NCBI RefSeq assembly: GCF_963666195.1
Contig: NZ_OY762653.1
Span: 2,716,501-2,780,500, forward strand
DNA length: 64,000 bases
Direction: 5' to 3'
DNA from: Trichococcus shcherbakoviae
GTDB taxonomy: Bacteria > Bacillota > Bacilli > Lactobacillales > Aerococcaceae
A program made the translations under genes and the position numbers. The notes below the pieces were generated by a model, which had not been told where the DNA came from, did not search any database, and saw nothing but the letters and a program-made list of their open reading frames with translations. Shown piece after piece: positions 38,549-48,819 of the stretch (position 1 is its first letter; every line of letters starts with the position of its first letter).

Positions 38549-40864
38549 TTGCCTGCCTTGCTCGTCTTCCCGTTGACCATTCTTGGTTTTGACGGAACCA
38601 ACGTTTTCGCATGGGTACTGCTGTTTGCCATTTTTGCGCGCCTTTTCTTTATGCAATCTAAGCTTCTGAACTTCATTGCTGCTGCGGTAGTGACCGCAAG
38701 CCTTTTGAGCTTGCTGGTCCACCAGTGGTCAAGTGCATCTGCGTTCTCTGCTCAGGAAGCGGAAGGAATCAGAACAGCTGCGCTGCAGTTGGATCCGAAC
38801 GACATGCGGATCAACGGCAATCTGTTGACAGGGGAAGCCCTGCTGCAATCGGAAGGCAAGGAAGAAACCGTTTATTTCTACTACACGATCGGAACGGAAG
38901 AAGAAAAGTTCAACTGGGAACAACAGCGATTTCCCCAACGGGTCGTGGCCACAGTCCAGTTGGAGAAGCCGGAAGCTGAGAGGAATCTGCATCAATTTGA
39001 TTTTGAAGATTATCTGAATGCGAAAAGCGTCCATTGGGTCGTTACTGTCGAAGCGATACAGTCCCTAAGTGAGGATCGTTCTTTCTGGTCCTGGCCAAGC
39101 AGCATCAGGAGATCCATCATTTTGATGCTGGAAAAATTGCCTGCTGTCCAGACGACCGACTATATTCAAACCATGTTATTCAATCAGTCGCATACTATTG
39201 CGGGTGATACCTTGGATGCCTATCGCGGGATCGGTTTATTGCATCTTTTTTCGATTTCCGGCATGCATATCCAGTTGCTGCTGTCTCAGATGCGCTATAT
39301 CCTTTTGCGGATGAAAGTCAGCCATGAGACTACAAATAAGCTGCTGGTCGTTTTTTTGATCGCTTATGGTGTGTTGACCGGGTGGGGAATCGGTGTCTTC
39401 CGAGCTATCTGCACGCATTTTATCCTTTTGATGGGAAAAATCACCGGCCATCGGATTGAAGCGAAAGATGCCTTCGCGCTTACGGTGATGGTTGCTGTTT
39501 TTTATAATCCGCTGCTGATTTATTCGGCAAGTTTTCAATTGAGCTATCTTTTGGCGGGAGTATTGTATTTCGTTGCTCCGGTGAGTGCGGAATGGAAACT
39601 GAATGGGCTGTTGAAGGATATCTGTTTGACGGCGCTGATGACGATGGTTTCTTTTCCTGTTGTCGCCTATCATTTTTTTGAGGTTTCCTGGCTTGGAATC
39701 TTTGTGAATGTGATCTTTTCCTTCTTCTTTTCCTGGCTGCTTTTTCCGCTGTTTTGGTTGTTGTTCTTCGCGGTGCTTTTTTTTCCGGAAGCCCCGTTTC
39801 TGGGGGTGCTTTGCGCCGTTTCCGACAACTTGCTCACCCTGTTGGAAACCTTCGCTGGAGCAGCTGCGGATTTGGATTTTGCGTCACTCGTCACAGGGAG
39901 ACCGCCTGCCTTTTATTTTGCGCTGGTCTGGATCGCCTTGGTGTTGCTCTTGCTGAGCGTTGAAAAGGCACAAAGGGATATCCGTGTGCTCTGTTTCCTG
40001 ATGGCTGCTGTCGGACTGTTTTCCTTCGCCCACCAGCTGACGGCTTCCGGAAAAGTCGTCATGCTTGATGTGGGGCAGGGGGATGCCATTCTGATCATAA
40101 CGCCCTTTCATCGTAGTGCCGTGCTGATTGACACGGGAGGCGTGATCACTTTTGAAAGGGAAGCTTGGCAAGTCCGGGAAACAGCGACCACCGCCGGCGA
40201 AAAGCTTGTGTCGATAATAAAAGCGGAAGGCGTGAAAAAATTGGACAGGGTCTTTCTGACACATGCCGATCAGGATCATGTCGGTTCGTTGCGGGAACTA
40301 GCCGAAGGGTTGCCGATCGATGCGGTTTATTTCCCTAAAGGAGCGGAGGGGAATGCGGCTTTCGCCGCAGTGCTCCTTGAACTGCAAAGCCAGCATCAAG
40401 TGGGTCTCTTCCCTTTATTGGGCAAGGTCGATCTAGAGATTGATGCCGATTTTGTTTTTCACATCCTGGCACCTTTAGCGCCGGGTGAAGGCGGAAATGA
40501 GGATTCATTGGTCATCCAAACCAGCATAGGCGGTTTGGATTGGTTGTTCACAGGCGATCTCGGAGAAGAAGGTGAAGAGGTGCTGATGCGGACTTATCCT
40601 GATCTGAAGACCGATGTCCTGAAAATAGGTCATCACGGCAGCGCAACATCCAGTTCGGAAGGTTTCTTGGATCATGTCCAACCTGAATTGGCCTTGATAT
40701 CGGCTGGAAAACAGAACCGGTATGGACATCCGGATGCGCAAATACTGGAACGTCTGGAATTGCGGAATATCCCTATATTTCGTACGGATCGACAGGGCGC
40801 TATCCACTTTTTGTATGGGTCAGAAGAAACAGAATGGCGAACCATTTTGGAGAACAAAAAATAA
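38549..40864 (+). CDS. comEC: Competence DNA channel ComEC
   Basis: About 771-residue membrane protein that carries single-stranded DNA into the cell. N-terminal membrane segments, an OB-like extracellular part, the central Competence domain (LLHLFSISGMHIQLL near 235), further spans, and a C-terminal metallo-beta-lactamase-like domain with MLDVGQGDAILI, THADQDHVGS and IGHHGSATSSSE. The start is unclear: no ATG and no Shine-Dalgarno are near; the coordinate given is the first TTG. The frame remains open back to 38522, and a CTG overlapping the comEB stop or the ATT at 38531 would give a natural TIKGYLLLPALL N-terminus by translational coupling. Confidence 0.9.
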   Translation: MPALLVFPLTILGFDGTNVFAWVLLFAIFARLFFMQSKLLNFIAAAVVTASLLSLLVHQWSSASAFSAQEAEGIRTAALQLDPNDMRINGNLLTGEALLQSEGKEETVYFYYTIGTEEEKFNWEQQRFPQRVVATVQLEKPEAERNLHQFDFEDYLNAKSVHWVVTVEAIQSLSEDRSFWSWPSSIRRSIILMLEKLPAVQTTDYIQTMLFNQSHTIAGDTLDAYRGIGLLHLFSISGMHIQLLLSQMRYILLRMKVSHETTNKLLVVFLIAYGVLTGWGIGVFRAICTHFILLMGKITGHRIEAKDAFALTVMVAVFYNPLLIYSASFQLSYLLAGVLYFVAPVSAEWKLNGLLKDICLTALMTMVSFPVVAYHFFEVSWLGIFVNVIFSFFFSWLLFPLFWLLFFAVLFFPEAPFLGVLCAVSDNLLTLLETFAGAAADLDFASLVTGRPPAFYFALVWIALVLLLLSVEKAQRDIRVLCFLMAAVGLFSFAHQLTASGKVVMLDVGQGDAILIITPFHRSAVLIDTGGVITFEREAWQVRETATTAGEKLVSIIKAEGVKKLDRVFLTHADQDHVGSLRELAEGLPIDAVYFPKGAEGNAAFAAVLLELQSQHQVGLFPLLGKVDLEIDADFVFHILAPLAPGEGGNEDSLVIQTSIGGLDWLFTGDLGEEGEEVLMRTYPDLKTDVLKIGHHGSATSSSEGFLDHVQPELALISAGKQNRYGHPDAQILERLELRNIPIFRTDRQGAIHFLYGSEETEWRTILENKK

Positions 40865-40887
40865 AAATGATGAATGGTGGTCCAAAC

Positions 40888-41922
40888 GTGAATTATACAA
40901 CGGAGATGTCCAAAATAAAAAAAGGTCAGCTTCAGGCGGTCTATTTATTTTTGGGCAAAGAAGATTTTTTTATAGAAGAAGCGAAGCAGCTGTTGCTGCG
41001 TACGGTGGTTGACGAAGCCGACAAGGATTTGAATGTCGGCATATTCAATATGGATGGGACGTTGGTGGATCGGGCTCTTGAAGATGCGGAGTCGCTGCCT
41101 TTTTTTGGGGAAAGACGTTTGGTCATCATCGAAAACCCGCTGTTTTTGACGGCCGAAAAACCCAAAAATGGGCTGGAGCATGATCTTGGTTGGCTGGAGA
41201 GTTATCTCGAGAACCCTTCGCCCTCAACAATTCTGGCTATTTTTGCGCCTTACGAAAAATTGGACAGCAGAAAAAAAATATCGAAACTCTTGGCTAAGAA
41301 GGCCGTCACTGTGGATGTTTCTCCTTTAGCGGAAAAAGAAGCCCGCAAATTTTTGGGGGATATGATAAAAAATGAAGGCTATCAGATGGACCGCGACGTA
41401 CTCGAGTTATTTTACGAGCGGATCGAAAATCAGCTGTCCCGGGGAATGAGAGAGTTGCCTAAGCTGTTTCTCGCCGGATCTGAAGACAAGAAACTCACAA
41501 AACAGATGGTGATCGACTTGATCCCGCGAAATCTGGAACAAAATATTTTTGAATTGGTGACGCAGGTTCTGAACAAGAACACGTATCTGGCCATCCAGAT
41601 TTACCGGGATCTGTTGCTCCAAAAAGAGGAACCGATCAAAATCAACGCCATCCTTTTAGGGCAATTCCGGCTCTTGCTGCAAGTGAAGCTACTCTCAAAA
41701 AATGGGTATCAACAAACCGACATCACCAAAGTATTGAAGATCCATCCTTATCGTGTCAAACTTGCTTTCCAACAAGTGAGGAACCTTTCCGAAAAGGTCT
41801 TGGCGGATGCTTTTCAGGGATTGGTCGAGACGGAATACAACATGAAGACAGGGCAGGGGCTGAAGGACATACAATTTGAGCTGTTTCTGATCCGCTACGC
41901 AAACGCAATGCCCAAACAGTGA
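40888..41922 (+). CDS. holA: DNA polymerase III delta subunit
   Basis: 344-residue clamp-loader subunit. The N-terminal segment KKGQLQAVYLFLGKEDFFIE corresponds to the degenerate P-loop region of HolA; FFGERRLVIIENP and LLAKKAVTVDVSPL follow, and the C-terminal collar domain ends with DIQFELFLIRYA. The GTG at 40888 has GGTGG upstream and gives the family's usual length (Bacillus YqeN about 347); ATG at 40867 is an alternative. comEC-holA-rpsT is a conserved Firmicute neighbourhood, with rpsT on the opposite strand. Confidence 0.9.
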   Translation: MNYTTEMSKIKKGQLQAVYLFLGKEDFFIEEAKQLLLRTVVDEADKDLNVGIFNMDGTLVDRALEDAESLPFFGERRLVIIENPLFLTAEKPKNGLEHDLGWLESYLENPSPSTILAIFAPYEKLDSRKKISKLLAKKAVTVDVSPLAEKEARKFLGDMIKNEGYQMDRDVLELFYERIENQLSRGMRELPKLFLAGSEDKKLTKQMVIDLIPRNLEQNIFELVTQVLNKNTYLAIQIYRDLLLQKEEPIKINAILLGQFRLLLQVKLLSKNGYQQTDITKVLKIHPYRVKLAFQQVRNLSEKVLADAFQGLVETEYNMKTGQGLKDIQFELFLIRYANAMPKQ

Positions 41923-41940
41923 AACGATCAGAAAAGCGGA

Positions 41941-42108
41941 ACGGGTTCGCTCAGGCCTGAAAGAAATTTAGGAAATCGTGCCATGCAACGTTCCCTACGG
42001 TCACCTTGTACTGGGACTCTAAGGGATGAATCCCTAAGACTCCCATGCAACTGAGCATCGTAGAGCGCAATAGGTACGATTTATCTAATTTCCGAAGGGC
42101 TTACCCGT
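41941..42108. ncRNA. Rod-like foldable element, possible structured RNA or MITE
   Basis: A 168-bp segment folds on itself over its whole length. Outer stem ACGGGT..GCTC (41941-41952) with GGGC..ACCCGT (42097-42108); second stem GAAATTTAG plus AAATCGTGCC (41963-41982) with GGTACGATTT plus CTAATTTC (42073-42092); third stem CTACG (41995-41999) with CGTAG (42059-42063); apical hairpin TGGGA, AGGGAT (42012-42027) with ATCCCT, TCCCA (42030-42045). CATGCAAC occurs twice in the inner loops. No coding frame, and neither strand has a clear promoter. Covariation-like wobble pairs suggest RNA. Strand undetermined. Confidence 0.5.
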
Positions 42109-42214
42109 GAAGCTGGACATCATTTTGGATGCGTGAAATAAGTTGCAAATCAGTTTAACACCTGCGGTGATACGCTTCTTAGTTTGATAAGTTATACAAA
42201 TTACTTTACATACG

Positions 42215-42260
42215 AAAAAGGCCGAAGACAGACCAGTTGAACTGGTCTGTCTTCGGCCTT
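42215..42260 (-). terminator. Terminator of rpsT
   Basis: Perfect 21-bp arms AAGGCCGAAGACAGACCAGT and complement (42218-42260) around a two-base loop; on the minus strand it ends in CCTTTTTCG. The best intrinsic terminator in the window. Confidence 0.92.
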
Positions 42261-42288
42261 ACGTTTTGAAGTCTCTTAAATCAAAAAA

Positions 42289-42543
42289 TTATTTTGCTAA
42301 TTTTTTAGTTAAACGAGAAATGTCGCGAGACGCTTTGTTTTGATGAATTAAGTTTTTAGAAGCTGCTGAATCGATAGATTTAACTGCTGCCTTTAATAAT
42401 TCTTCGCTATTTTCAGCGCCTTCTGCTACTGCAGCTTCAAATTTCTTGATAGCTGAACGCATAGCACTCTTTTGAGCGTTGTTTTTTAGGTTAGCTTTTT
42501 CGCTAGTGCGAACACGTTTGATTGCTGAATCGATATTTGGCAT
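42289..42543 (-). CDS. rpsT: 30S ribosomal protein S20
   Basis: 84-residue basic 16S-rRNA-binding protein. The N-terminus [20 protein letters not shown] and C-terminal [19 protein letters not shown] are characteristic. GAGGGG precedes the ATG at 42543; the longer frame is untranslated leader. Convergent with holA. Confidence 0.96.
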   Translation of the reverse strand: MPNIDSAIKRVRTSEKANLKNNAQKSAMRSAIKKFEAAVAEGAENSEELLKAAVKSIDSAASKNLIHQNKASRDISRLTKKLAK

Positions 42544-42805
42544 TGGGTTCACCCCTCTTTCCTTATTTCTATAACTATTAGGCTGTTTTGCCAACATGCC
42601 ATATTATACATAATTTTCGAGGGTTGTGCAATAAAAAATGAAAGAGATTCCCTTTTTAATCACTGCTGCCCGGAATTCCGGGATGCTTTATTTGAAATTG
42701 TTGGGTCAAAATCGTGTAAGGCCATGCCAAAAGCTCCAAAGTGTACGAAAGTATGTTTGGGTGGTAAAATAGTTTTAAAAGTAAGTGAAGAGGTGAATCA
42801 TCCAG

Positions 42806-44797
42806 ATGAAAGATCAATTTGAATTAGTTTCTCCATACCAGCCAAGTGGTGATCAGCCGGAAGCCATCAAAGAGCTCGTCGACGGCTTGAATCTGGGAAG
42901 ACGGGCGCAGACCTTGTTGGGCGCGACCGGGACCGGCAAGACTTTCACGGTAGCAAACGTCATCCAGCAAGTAAACAAGCCGACGCTTGTCATTGCACAC
43001 AACAAAACGTTGGCTGGGCAATTGTATGGCGAATTGAAGGAATTTTTCCCGAACAATGCCGTCGAATATTTTGTGAGTTACTATGACTATTATCAACCCG
43101 AAGCGTATGTTCCCTCCAGTGACACTTATATAGAGAAAGAATCCAGCGTAAATGATGAAATCGACAAACTGCGTCATTCCGCAACCAGTTCCTTGCTGGA
43201 AAGGCGTGACGTTATTGTTGTGGCTTCCGTATCCTGCATCTATGGTCTGGTGAATCCCTTGGACTATAAAGAGCATACCTTATCTTTGCGGCAAGGGATG
43301 GAGATGGAGCGGAATGAACTGCTGCGCAGGTTGGTGGAAATGCAGTTTGAACGCAATGATATCGATTTTAGGCGCGGTTCTTTCCGTGTGCGCGGGGATG
43401 TGGTCGAAATTTTTCTGGCATCCCGCGACAACGAGGCGATCCGTGTCGAATTTTTTGGGGATGAAATCGATCGGATCAGGGAAGTCGATGTGTTGACCGG
43501 AGAAATCAAGAACGACGTCGAACATTTCCCCATTTTTCCGGCCACTCACTTCGTGGCTAATGAAGAAAAGACTTTGCATGCAGTCGATATGATCCGGGCA
43601 GAATTGAAGGATCGCCTCAAAGTGCTGCGTGAAGAAAACAAACTGCTGGAAGCCCAACGCTTGGAACAGCGCACCAACTACGACATGGAAATGTTGATGG
43701 AAATGGGATACTGCAACGGAATCGAAAACTATTCCAGGCACATGGATGGACGCGCTCCTGGAGAGCCACCATACACGCTGCTTGATTTTTTCCCGGATGA
43801 TTATTTGACAGTCATCGACGAGTCGCACATCACGATGTCGCAAATACGCGGCATGTACAACGGAGACCGTTCACGGAAAGAACAGCTGGTGGCATACGGC
43901 TTCCGTCTGCCGAGCACCTTGGATAATCGCCCGTTGATGTTGAAGGAATTCGAGGAACGGGTCAACCAGATCCTTTATATTTCAGCGACACCGGGACCAT
44001 ACGAATATGAACAAAGCCCTTATGTTTCCCAACAGATCATCCGTCCGACCGGCTTGTTGGATCCGATTGTGGAAGTGCGTCCGATCAAAGGCCAGATCGA
44101 TGATCTGATCAGTGAAATCAATTTGCGCGTCGAACGCAATGAACGGGTATTCATCACTACGCTGACGAAGAAGATGTCGGAAGATTTGACCGATTATCTG
44201 AAGGAAGTTGGCATCAAAGTCAATTATCTGCACAGTGAAATCAAAACGATGGAGCGCGCGGAAATCATCCGCAAGCTCAGATTGGGAGAATTTGATGTAT
44301 TGATCGGCATCAATCTTTTGCGGGAGGGGTTGGATGTTCCCGAGGTTTCCCTTGTTGCCATCTTGGATGCCGACAAAGAAGGCTTCCTGAGGAGCGAACG
44401 CTCGCTTGTCCAGACGATCGGCCGGGCTGCCCGCAATGAGAACGGGAAAGTCATCATGTATGCAGACCGCATAACAGATTCCATGGAGCGGGCCATAAAT
44501 GAAACGAACAGGCGACGTGCGACGCAGGAAGCCTACAACATTAAGCATGGCATCACGCCGAAAACGATCATCAAAGAAGTCCGTGACCGCATCAGCATCT
44601 CGCACACGCCAGAAGATGCAGAAGGGGATGTCAGCATTTTGAGCGTCTATAAGGCGATGACGATGGAACAACGCCGCGAAGCGCTCGATCAACTGGATAG
44701 GGAAATGAGGGAAGCCGCCAAAGCCCTCAATTTTGAAAAAGCGGCAGAAATCCGTGACATGGTATTGGAGCTGAAAGCCGAATACAAAGGTTTATAA
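42806..44797 (+). CDS. uvrB: Excinuclease ABC subunit B
   Basis: 663-residue helicase-like damage-verification protein of nucleotide excision repair. Walker [10 protein letters not shown] near residue 39, the Tyr-rich beta-hairpin [15 protein letters not shown] near 93-107, DESH motif II, motif [15 protein letters not shown], and a C-terminal UVR domain ([17 protein letters not shown]) that contacts UvrC. AAGAGGTGAA precedes the ATG. In Bacillus uvrA follows directly; here rpsO follows, so uvrA must be elsewhere. Confidence 0.96.
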   Translation: MKDQFELVSPYQPSGDQPEAIKELVDGLNLGRRAQTLLGATGTGKTFTVANVIQQVNKPTLVIAHNKTLAGQLYGELKEFFPNNAVEYFVSYYDYYQPEAYVPSSDTYIEKESSVNDEIDKLRHSATSSLLERRDVIVVASVSCIYGLVNPLDYKEHTLSLRQGMEMERNELLRRLVEMQFERNDIDFRRGSFRVRGDVVEIFLASRDNEAIRVEFFGDEIDRIREVDVLTGEIKNDVEHFPIFPATHFVANEEKTLHAVDMIRAELKDRLKVLREENKLLEAQRLEQRTNYDMEMLMEMGYCNGIENYSRHMDGRAPGEPPYTLLDFFPDDYLTVIDESHITMSQIRGMYNGDRSRKEQLVAYGFRLPSTLDNRPLMLKEFEERVNQILYISATPGPYEYEQSPYVSQQIIRPTGLLDPIVEVRPIKGQIDDLISEINLRVERNERVFITTLTKKMSEDLTDYLKEVGIKVNYLHSEIKTMERAEIIRKLRLGEFDVLIGINLLREGLDVPEVSLVAILDADKEGFLRSERSLVQTIGRAARNENGKVIMYADRITDSMERAINETNRRRATQEAYNIKHGITPKTIIKEVRDRISISHTPEDAEGDVSILSVYKAMTMEQRREALDQLDREMREAAKALNFEKAAEIRDMVLELKAEYKGL

Positions 44798-44935
44798 AAA
44801 AGTGATTTTCACTTGCAATCGGTAAGGAATTACGTTAAACTGTTCCATGTATTATATATACGACCTTCAACTTGGTTAAACGAATCACCAACGTTTTACT
44901 CAGTTAAAGGTAACTTTATGAAAGAGGTGAAAAAA

Positions 44936-45205
44936 ATGGCAATTTCAAAAGAACTTAAAAATGAAATCATCAAAGAATACGCTATTCACGAAGGAGATAC
45001 TGGATCCCCTGAAGTGCAAATCGCAGTTCTTACATATGAAATCAACCACTTGAACGAGCACGCACGCGTTCATAAAAAAGACCACCATTCTTACCGTGGC
45101 TTAATGAAAAAAGTTGGACACCGTCGTAATTTGTTGGCTTACTTGCGTAACAAAGACGTTCCCCGCTACCGTGAACTAATCCAAAAATTAGGCTTACGTC
45201 GTTAA
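44936..45205 (+). CDS. rpsO: 30S ribosomal protein S15
   Basis: 89-residue 16S rRNA-binding protein. [20 protein letters not shown] at the start and [20 protein letters not shown] with [11 protein letters not shown] at the end are family hallmarks. AGAGGTG precedes the ATG at 44936. Followed by a terminator, then pnp, the conserved bacterial order. Confidence 0.96.
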   Translation: MAISKELKNEIIKEYAIHEGDTGSPEVQIAVLTYEINHLNEHARVHKKDHHSYRGLMKKVGHRRNLLAYLRNKDVPRYRELIQKLGLRR

Positions 45206-45227
45206 TTTCGTGGCTAAGATATATGAA

Positions 45228-45262
45228 GCGAGATTCCACTGTGAATCTCGCTTATTTTTTGG
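45228..45262 (+). terminator. Terminator of rpsO
   Basis: GCGAGATTC pairs perfectly with GAATCTCGC, followed by TTATTTTTT. Confidence 0.85.
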
Positions 45263-45303
45263 GATTTTTCGGACAATGAGTGCAAAAATGCTGAGCAATC
45301 AGC

Positions 45304-45428
45304 TATAATGGAATGAGGCTCCCGCTCTACAGACCGCTACTATACAAATGTGAGCTTATAGTCATCAGTAGGTTGACATTTGTTTAGTAGTTGGTAGATG
45401 GGAAGCATCGCAAAAGGAGAATGATAAC
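45304..45428 (+). promoter_or_regulatory. pnp promoter -10 and long hairpin leader
   Basis: TATAAT at 45304-45309 is followed by a long imperfect stem. Its core is CTACTATACAAATGT (45337-45351) with ACATTTGTTTAGTAG (45376-45390); outer pairs CTAC/GTAG and GCTCCC/GGGAAGC extend it to 45318-45406. The stem ends about ten bases before the pnp ribosome site. In E. coli a similar leader stem is cut by RNase III and used by PNPase for autoregulation; the same logic here is inferred. Confidence 0.7.
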
Positions 45429-47537
45429 ATGTCAGAAAAAAAAGTGTTCCAAATGGACTGGGCAGGTCGTTTGCTGCAAGTCGAAATCGGCCAATTGGCT
45501 AAGCAAGCCAATGGTGCGGTATTGGTGAGATACGGAGATACCGTTGTGCTGACGGCTGCTGTAGGTTCAAGAGAACCAAAAGATACCGATTTCTTCCCAT
45601 TGACTGTGAACTATGAAGAAAAAATGTATTCAGTCGGTAAAATACCTGGAGGATTCATCAAGCGTGAAGGCCGCCCAAGTGAAAATGCAACGTTGACGGC
45701 GCGTTTGATCGACCGTCCGATCCGCCCGATGTTCCCTGAAGGATTCCGTAACGAAGTACAGATCACAAACGTTGTCATGTCAGTTGAACAGGATTGCGCG
45801 CCTGAAATGGCTGCTATGTTCGGTTCCTCGTTGGCATTGGCGATTTCCGACATTCCGTTCTACGGACCGATCGCTGGAGTCAATGTAGGCCGCGTGGATG
45901 GCGAATATGTATTGAATCCTACCGCTCCACAGAATGAAGCATCCGATATCGAATTGACCGTTGCTGGTTCAAGAATTGCCATCAACATGGTTGAGAGCAG
46001 TGCTGCAATGGTTAATGAAGAAGATATGCTTGGAGCATTGATGTTCGGCCACAAAGCGATCCAAGAATTATGCGATTTCCAAGATAAAATTGTAGCTGAA
46101 GTCGGCAAGGAAAAAATGACAGTCAAACTTTTATCTTTGAATCCTGAACTTGTAGCCGAAGTTACCGCTGCTTATGGCGAAAAAATGACGGCAGCGATCA
46201 TGACAGAAGAGAAATTGGCTCGTGAAGCCGCTATTGAAGATGTGAAAGCTGAAGCAATCGTGTTCTTCAACGAAAAGTATCTGGATGACGCCAACTTTGC
46301 AAAAATCTCCAAAGAAGTCCGCCAAATCGTGGAAGACATGGAAAAAGACGAAGTGCGCCGTTTGATCACAGTCGATAAAATCCGTCCTGATGGCCGTAAA
46401 ATCGACGAGATTCGTTCGTTGGCTTCAGAAGTCGGTTTATTGCCGCGCGTGCACGGTTCCGGCTTGTTCACGCGTGGACAGACGCAAGCGTTGTCCACTT
46501 GTACATTGGCTCCGCTGGGCGAACATCAGATCATCGATGGCCTGGGTCTGGTAGACAGCAAACGATTCATCCACCATTACAATTTCCCGCAATTCTCGGT
46601 CGGCAGCACCGGAAGAGCAGGAAGCCCTGGACGCCGCGAAATCGGCCATGGTGCTTTGGGTGAACGCGCATTGAAACAAGTCATCCCGACTGAAGCCGAG
46701 TTCCCATACACAATCCGTTTGGTTTCGGAAGTATTGGAATCCAATGGGTCCTCTTCACAAGCAAGCATCTGCGCCAGCACGTTGGCAATGATGGATGCCG
46801 GTGTACCGATCAAAGCGCCAGTAGCGGGTATCGCGATGGGCTTAGTGATGGAAGGCGAAAACTACACAGTCTTGACTGACATCCAAGGACTTGAAGACCA
46901 CCTGGGCGACATGGACTTCAAAGTTGCCGGAACAAGCGAAGGCATCACTGCCTTGCAGATGGACATCAAAATCCAAGGAATCACAGAACAAATCCTGACT
47001 GAAGCCTTGATGCAAGCGAAAAAAGCGCGGATGGAAATCCTTGCTGAGCTGACAAGCACAATTGCAGCGCCTCGCGAAGAGTTGTCTCAATATGCTCCGA
47101 AGATCGAAATGATGCAAATCAAACCTGATAAGATCAAAGTCGTCATCGGTAAGGGCGGAGATACGATCAACAGCATCATCGAAGAAACCGGCGTGAAGAT
47201 CGACATCGACCAAGACGGTAACGTGAGCATCGCTTCAGCTGATACTGCGATGATTGCCCGCGCTAAACAAATCATCGAAGAGTTGACGCATGAAGTGAAG
47301 GTCGGCGAAATCTACGAGGGCACTGTAAAACGCATCGAAAAATTCGGCGCATTCGTCGGAATCACAAAAGGCAAAGACGGCATGGTCCATATTTCCGAAT
47401 TGGCCAACGAACGTGTCAAAGAAGTCGAAGACGTCCTAGCCATCGGCGACAAAGTCAAAGTCAAGGTCATCGAAGTCGATAGACAAGGCAGAATCAATCT
47501 TTCCCGTAAAGCACTATTGACTAAGGAAGAAAAATAA
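45429..47537 (+). CDS. pnp: Polyribonucleotide nucleotidyltransferase (PNPase)
   Basis: 702-residue 3'-5' phosphorolytic exoribonuclease. Two RNase PH-like domains (about 1-215 and 310-540) with the phosphate-binding [20 protein letters not shown] region, then KH ([19 protein letters not shown], about 560-580) and S1 ([20 protein letters not shown], about 620-690) RNA-binding domains. GGAG lies ten bases before the ATG. Together with RNase J1/J2 it is a major RNA decay enzyme. Confidence 0.97.
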   Translation: MSEKKVFQMDWAGRLLQVEIGQLAKQANGAVLVRYGDTVVLTAAVGSREPKDTDFFPLTVNYEEKMYSVGKIPGGFIKREGRPSENATLTARLIDRPIRPMFPEGFRNEVQITNVVMSVEQDCAPEMAAMFGSSLALAISDIPFYGPIAGVNVGRVDGEYVLNPTAPQNEASDIELTVAGSRIAINMVESSAAMVNEEDMLGALMFGHKAIQELCDFQDKIVAEVGKEKMTVKLLSLNPELVAEVTAAYGEKMTAAIMTEEKLAREAAIEDVKAEAIVFFNEKYLDDANFAKISKEVRQIVEDMEKDEVRRLITVDKIRPDGRKIDEIRSLASEVGLLPRVHGSGLFTRGQTQALSTCTLAPLGEHQIIDGLGLVDSKRFIHHYNFPQFSVGSTGRAGSPGRREIGHGALGERALKQVIPTEAEFPYTIRLVSEVLESNGSSSQASICASTLAMMDAGVPIKAPVAGIAMGLVMEGENYTVLTDIQGLEDHLGDMDFKVAGTSEGITALQMDIKIQGITEQILTEALMQAKKARMEILAELTSTIAAPREELSQYAPKIEMMQIKPDKIKVVIGKGGDTINSIIEETGVKIDIDQDGNVSIASADTAMIARAKQIIEELTHEVKVGEIYEGTVKRIEKFGAFVGITKGKDGMVHISELANERVKEVEDVLAIGDKVKVKVIEVDRQGRINLSRKALLTKEEK

Positions 47538-47566
47538 TCTGCTTATAACAGAATAATACTTTCCGC

Positions 47567-47612
47567 AAAGAACAGGCATAACCTTCACAAAAAGGCGATG
47601 CCTGTTCTTTTT
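47567..47612 (+). terminator. Terminator of pnp
   Basis: AAAGAACAGGCAT (47567-47579) pairs with ATGCCTGTTCTTT (47598-47610), then a T run. Confidence 0.88.
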
Positions 47613-47820
47613 GCTGACAGTATTTAAGGTCAGTGCCCGTAAGAAAGCTTGTCAAAATTATTCTAAGAATCCTGACAAATAGAGTAATATTGATTAATAA
47701 TAGATTTTAATATTAAATCAATGAATTTTTTCCATAAAAGCGTTATTATAGTGTAAAGAGAAACAAATTTTTACGGCTACATTTTCTGGATATATTCTCT
47801 GATTATATCGTCCGTGTTAA

Positions 47821-47834
47821 TGTAAGCGCTTTAA
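47821..47834 (+). promoter_or_regulatory. Catabolite-responsive element (cre) upstream of citX
   Basis: TGTAAGCGCTTTAA matches the CcpA-binding consensus TGWAANCGNTNWCA at 13 of 14 positions. It stands about 185 bp before the citX start, within an otherwise gene-free A+T-rich gap (47613-48017). Which promoter it controls is not certain. Confidence 0.6.
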
Positions 47835-48017
47835 ATGTTCTTGTGACCTCATCATTCCCTTGTGTGCAATCTCCAGTAAAGTCAAATAATGGCTCCAATT
47901 TCGCCTCCAAGACTCTTTTATATTAAAATTGTGGCTATCGCGAAGCTTCCATGTAAGCTTTTATTACAAATAATGGTATTATCAGAGAACAAAATAAAAC
48001 AGTAAAGGATGAGTGCA

Positions 48018-48581
48018 ATGGCGTCAGAATCTATTTTCTCACAAGGTCAAATGCCGACGCTCAAGGAAGTGTTGGCCTCAAGGGAACAACGTGCCTTTTT
48101 TGAAGAAGAAATCAGCAAGACGAACGCAAACCAGACGTTGATTTCCCTTAAATGCAATATTCCTGGACCCGTCAAGTATAATGCCATCGTAAGGCAGATT
48201 TCTGAAATCGGCATCCAAGAAGTCAAAAATGCGATCCAAACAAATAAATGGAAAGTCACCTATGAAAAATTGATGGATTTGGATACAGGCCCGGAATACT
48301 TTGTTGTCGTCGATACCTATCCGACCACCGTGAAGCAAGCAGCCATCATGATAGAAGACGGCAGTTTGCTCGGCCAGCTATTCACGATCAGCGTGTTTTA
48401 TCTGGAAGAAGGCAAAATGATCGAGGTGCAGCGAATGGAAATAGGCTATGAACCGAGAACGTGCATGATTTGTGGGGACGAAGCATTCGAATGCGAAAAC
48501 GCGAATGTGCACAGCAGGGAAGAAATCCAGAAAAAAATCGAATCGATTCTGCAGGAAGATGGAAGAGTCCATTTGGATTAA
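48018..48581 (+). CDS. citX: Citrate lyase holo-ACP synthase-like protein, orphan CitX
   Basis: 187-residue protein with CitX hallmarks: LKEVLASREQRAFFEEEISK at the N-terminus, CNIPGPVKYNAIVRQI, GPEYFVVVD, and the C-terminal MEIGYEPRTCMICGDEAFEC with a following His. CitX attaches the phosphoribosyl-dephospho-CoA prosthetic group to the citrate lyase acyl carrier protein. It is normally inside a citCDEF cluster; here it is alone between pnp and asd, with a cre site upstream. AAAGGA precedes the ATG at 48018 (48009 is too close to it). Family call is from motif memory. Confidence 0.78.
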   Translation: MASESIFSQGQMPTLKEVLASREQRAFFEEEISKTNANQTLISLKCNIPGPVKYNAIVRQISEIGIQEVKNAIQTNKWKVTYEKLMDLDTGPEYFVVVDTYPTTVKQAAIMIEDGSLLGQLFTISVFYLEEGKMIEVQRMEIGYEPRTCMICGDEAFECENANVHSREEIQKKIESILQEDGRVHLD

Positions 48582-48653
48582 GAAACCTAGTTGATTTATT
48601 GCATCCAGAAAATCCGCGAAATCATCGGAAACAACAAAATAGTCAACATTCAG

Positions 48654-48704
48654 CATTCCAAACAGAGAGCCCAGGCGGGGTTTCTGCGTGGAATGTTTTT
48701 TTTG
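48654..48704 (+). terminator. Terminator of citX
   Basis: CATTCCA (48654-48660) pairs with TGGAATG (48689-48695), with inner CAGA/TCTG and CCC/GGG pairs, then eight T. Confidence 0.78.
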
Positions 48705-48819
48705 ATAATTAAAAAATAGATTAAAAAATTCTAATAAAGTATGGTAAAATGCTTAAGTGAAGGATATCCAAATCCTAAAAAATAGATAGTACAGAAAATG
48801 AATGAGTGAGGGATCAATG

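Noticed and set aside
41941-42260. T-box or ribosomal-protein leader for a plus-strand gene
   Set aside because: No T-box sequence (AGGGTGGNACCGCG) and no plus-strand gene downstream before uvrB; the strong hairpin at 42215-42260 belongs to rpsT.
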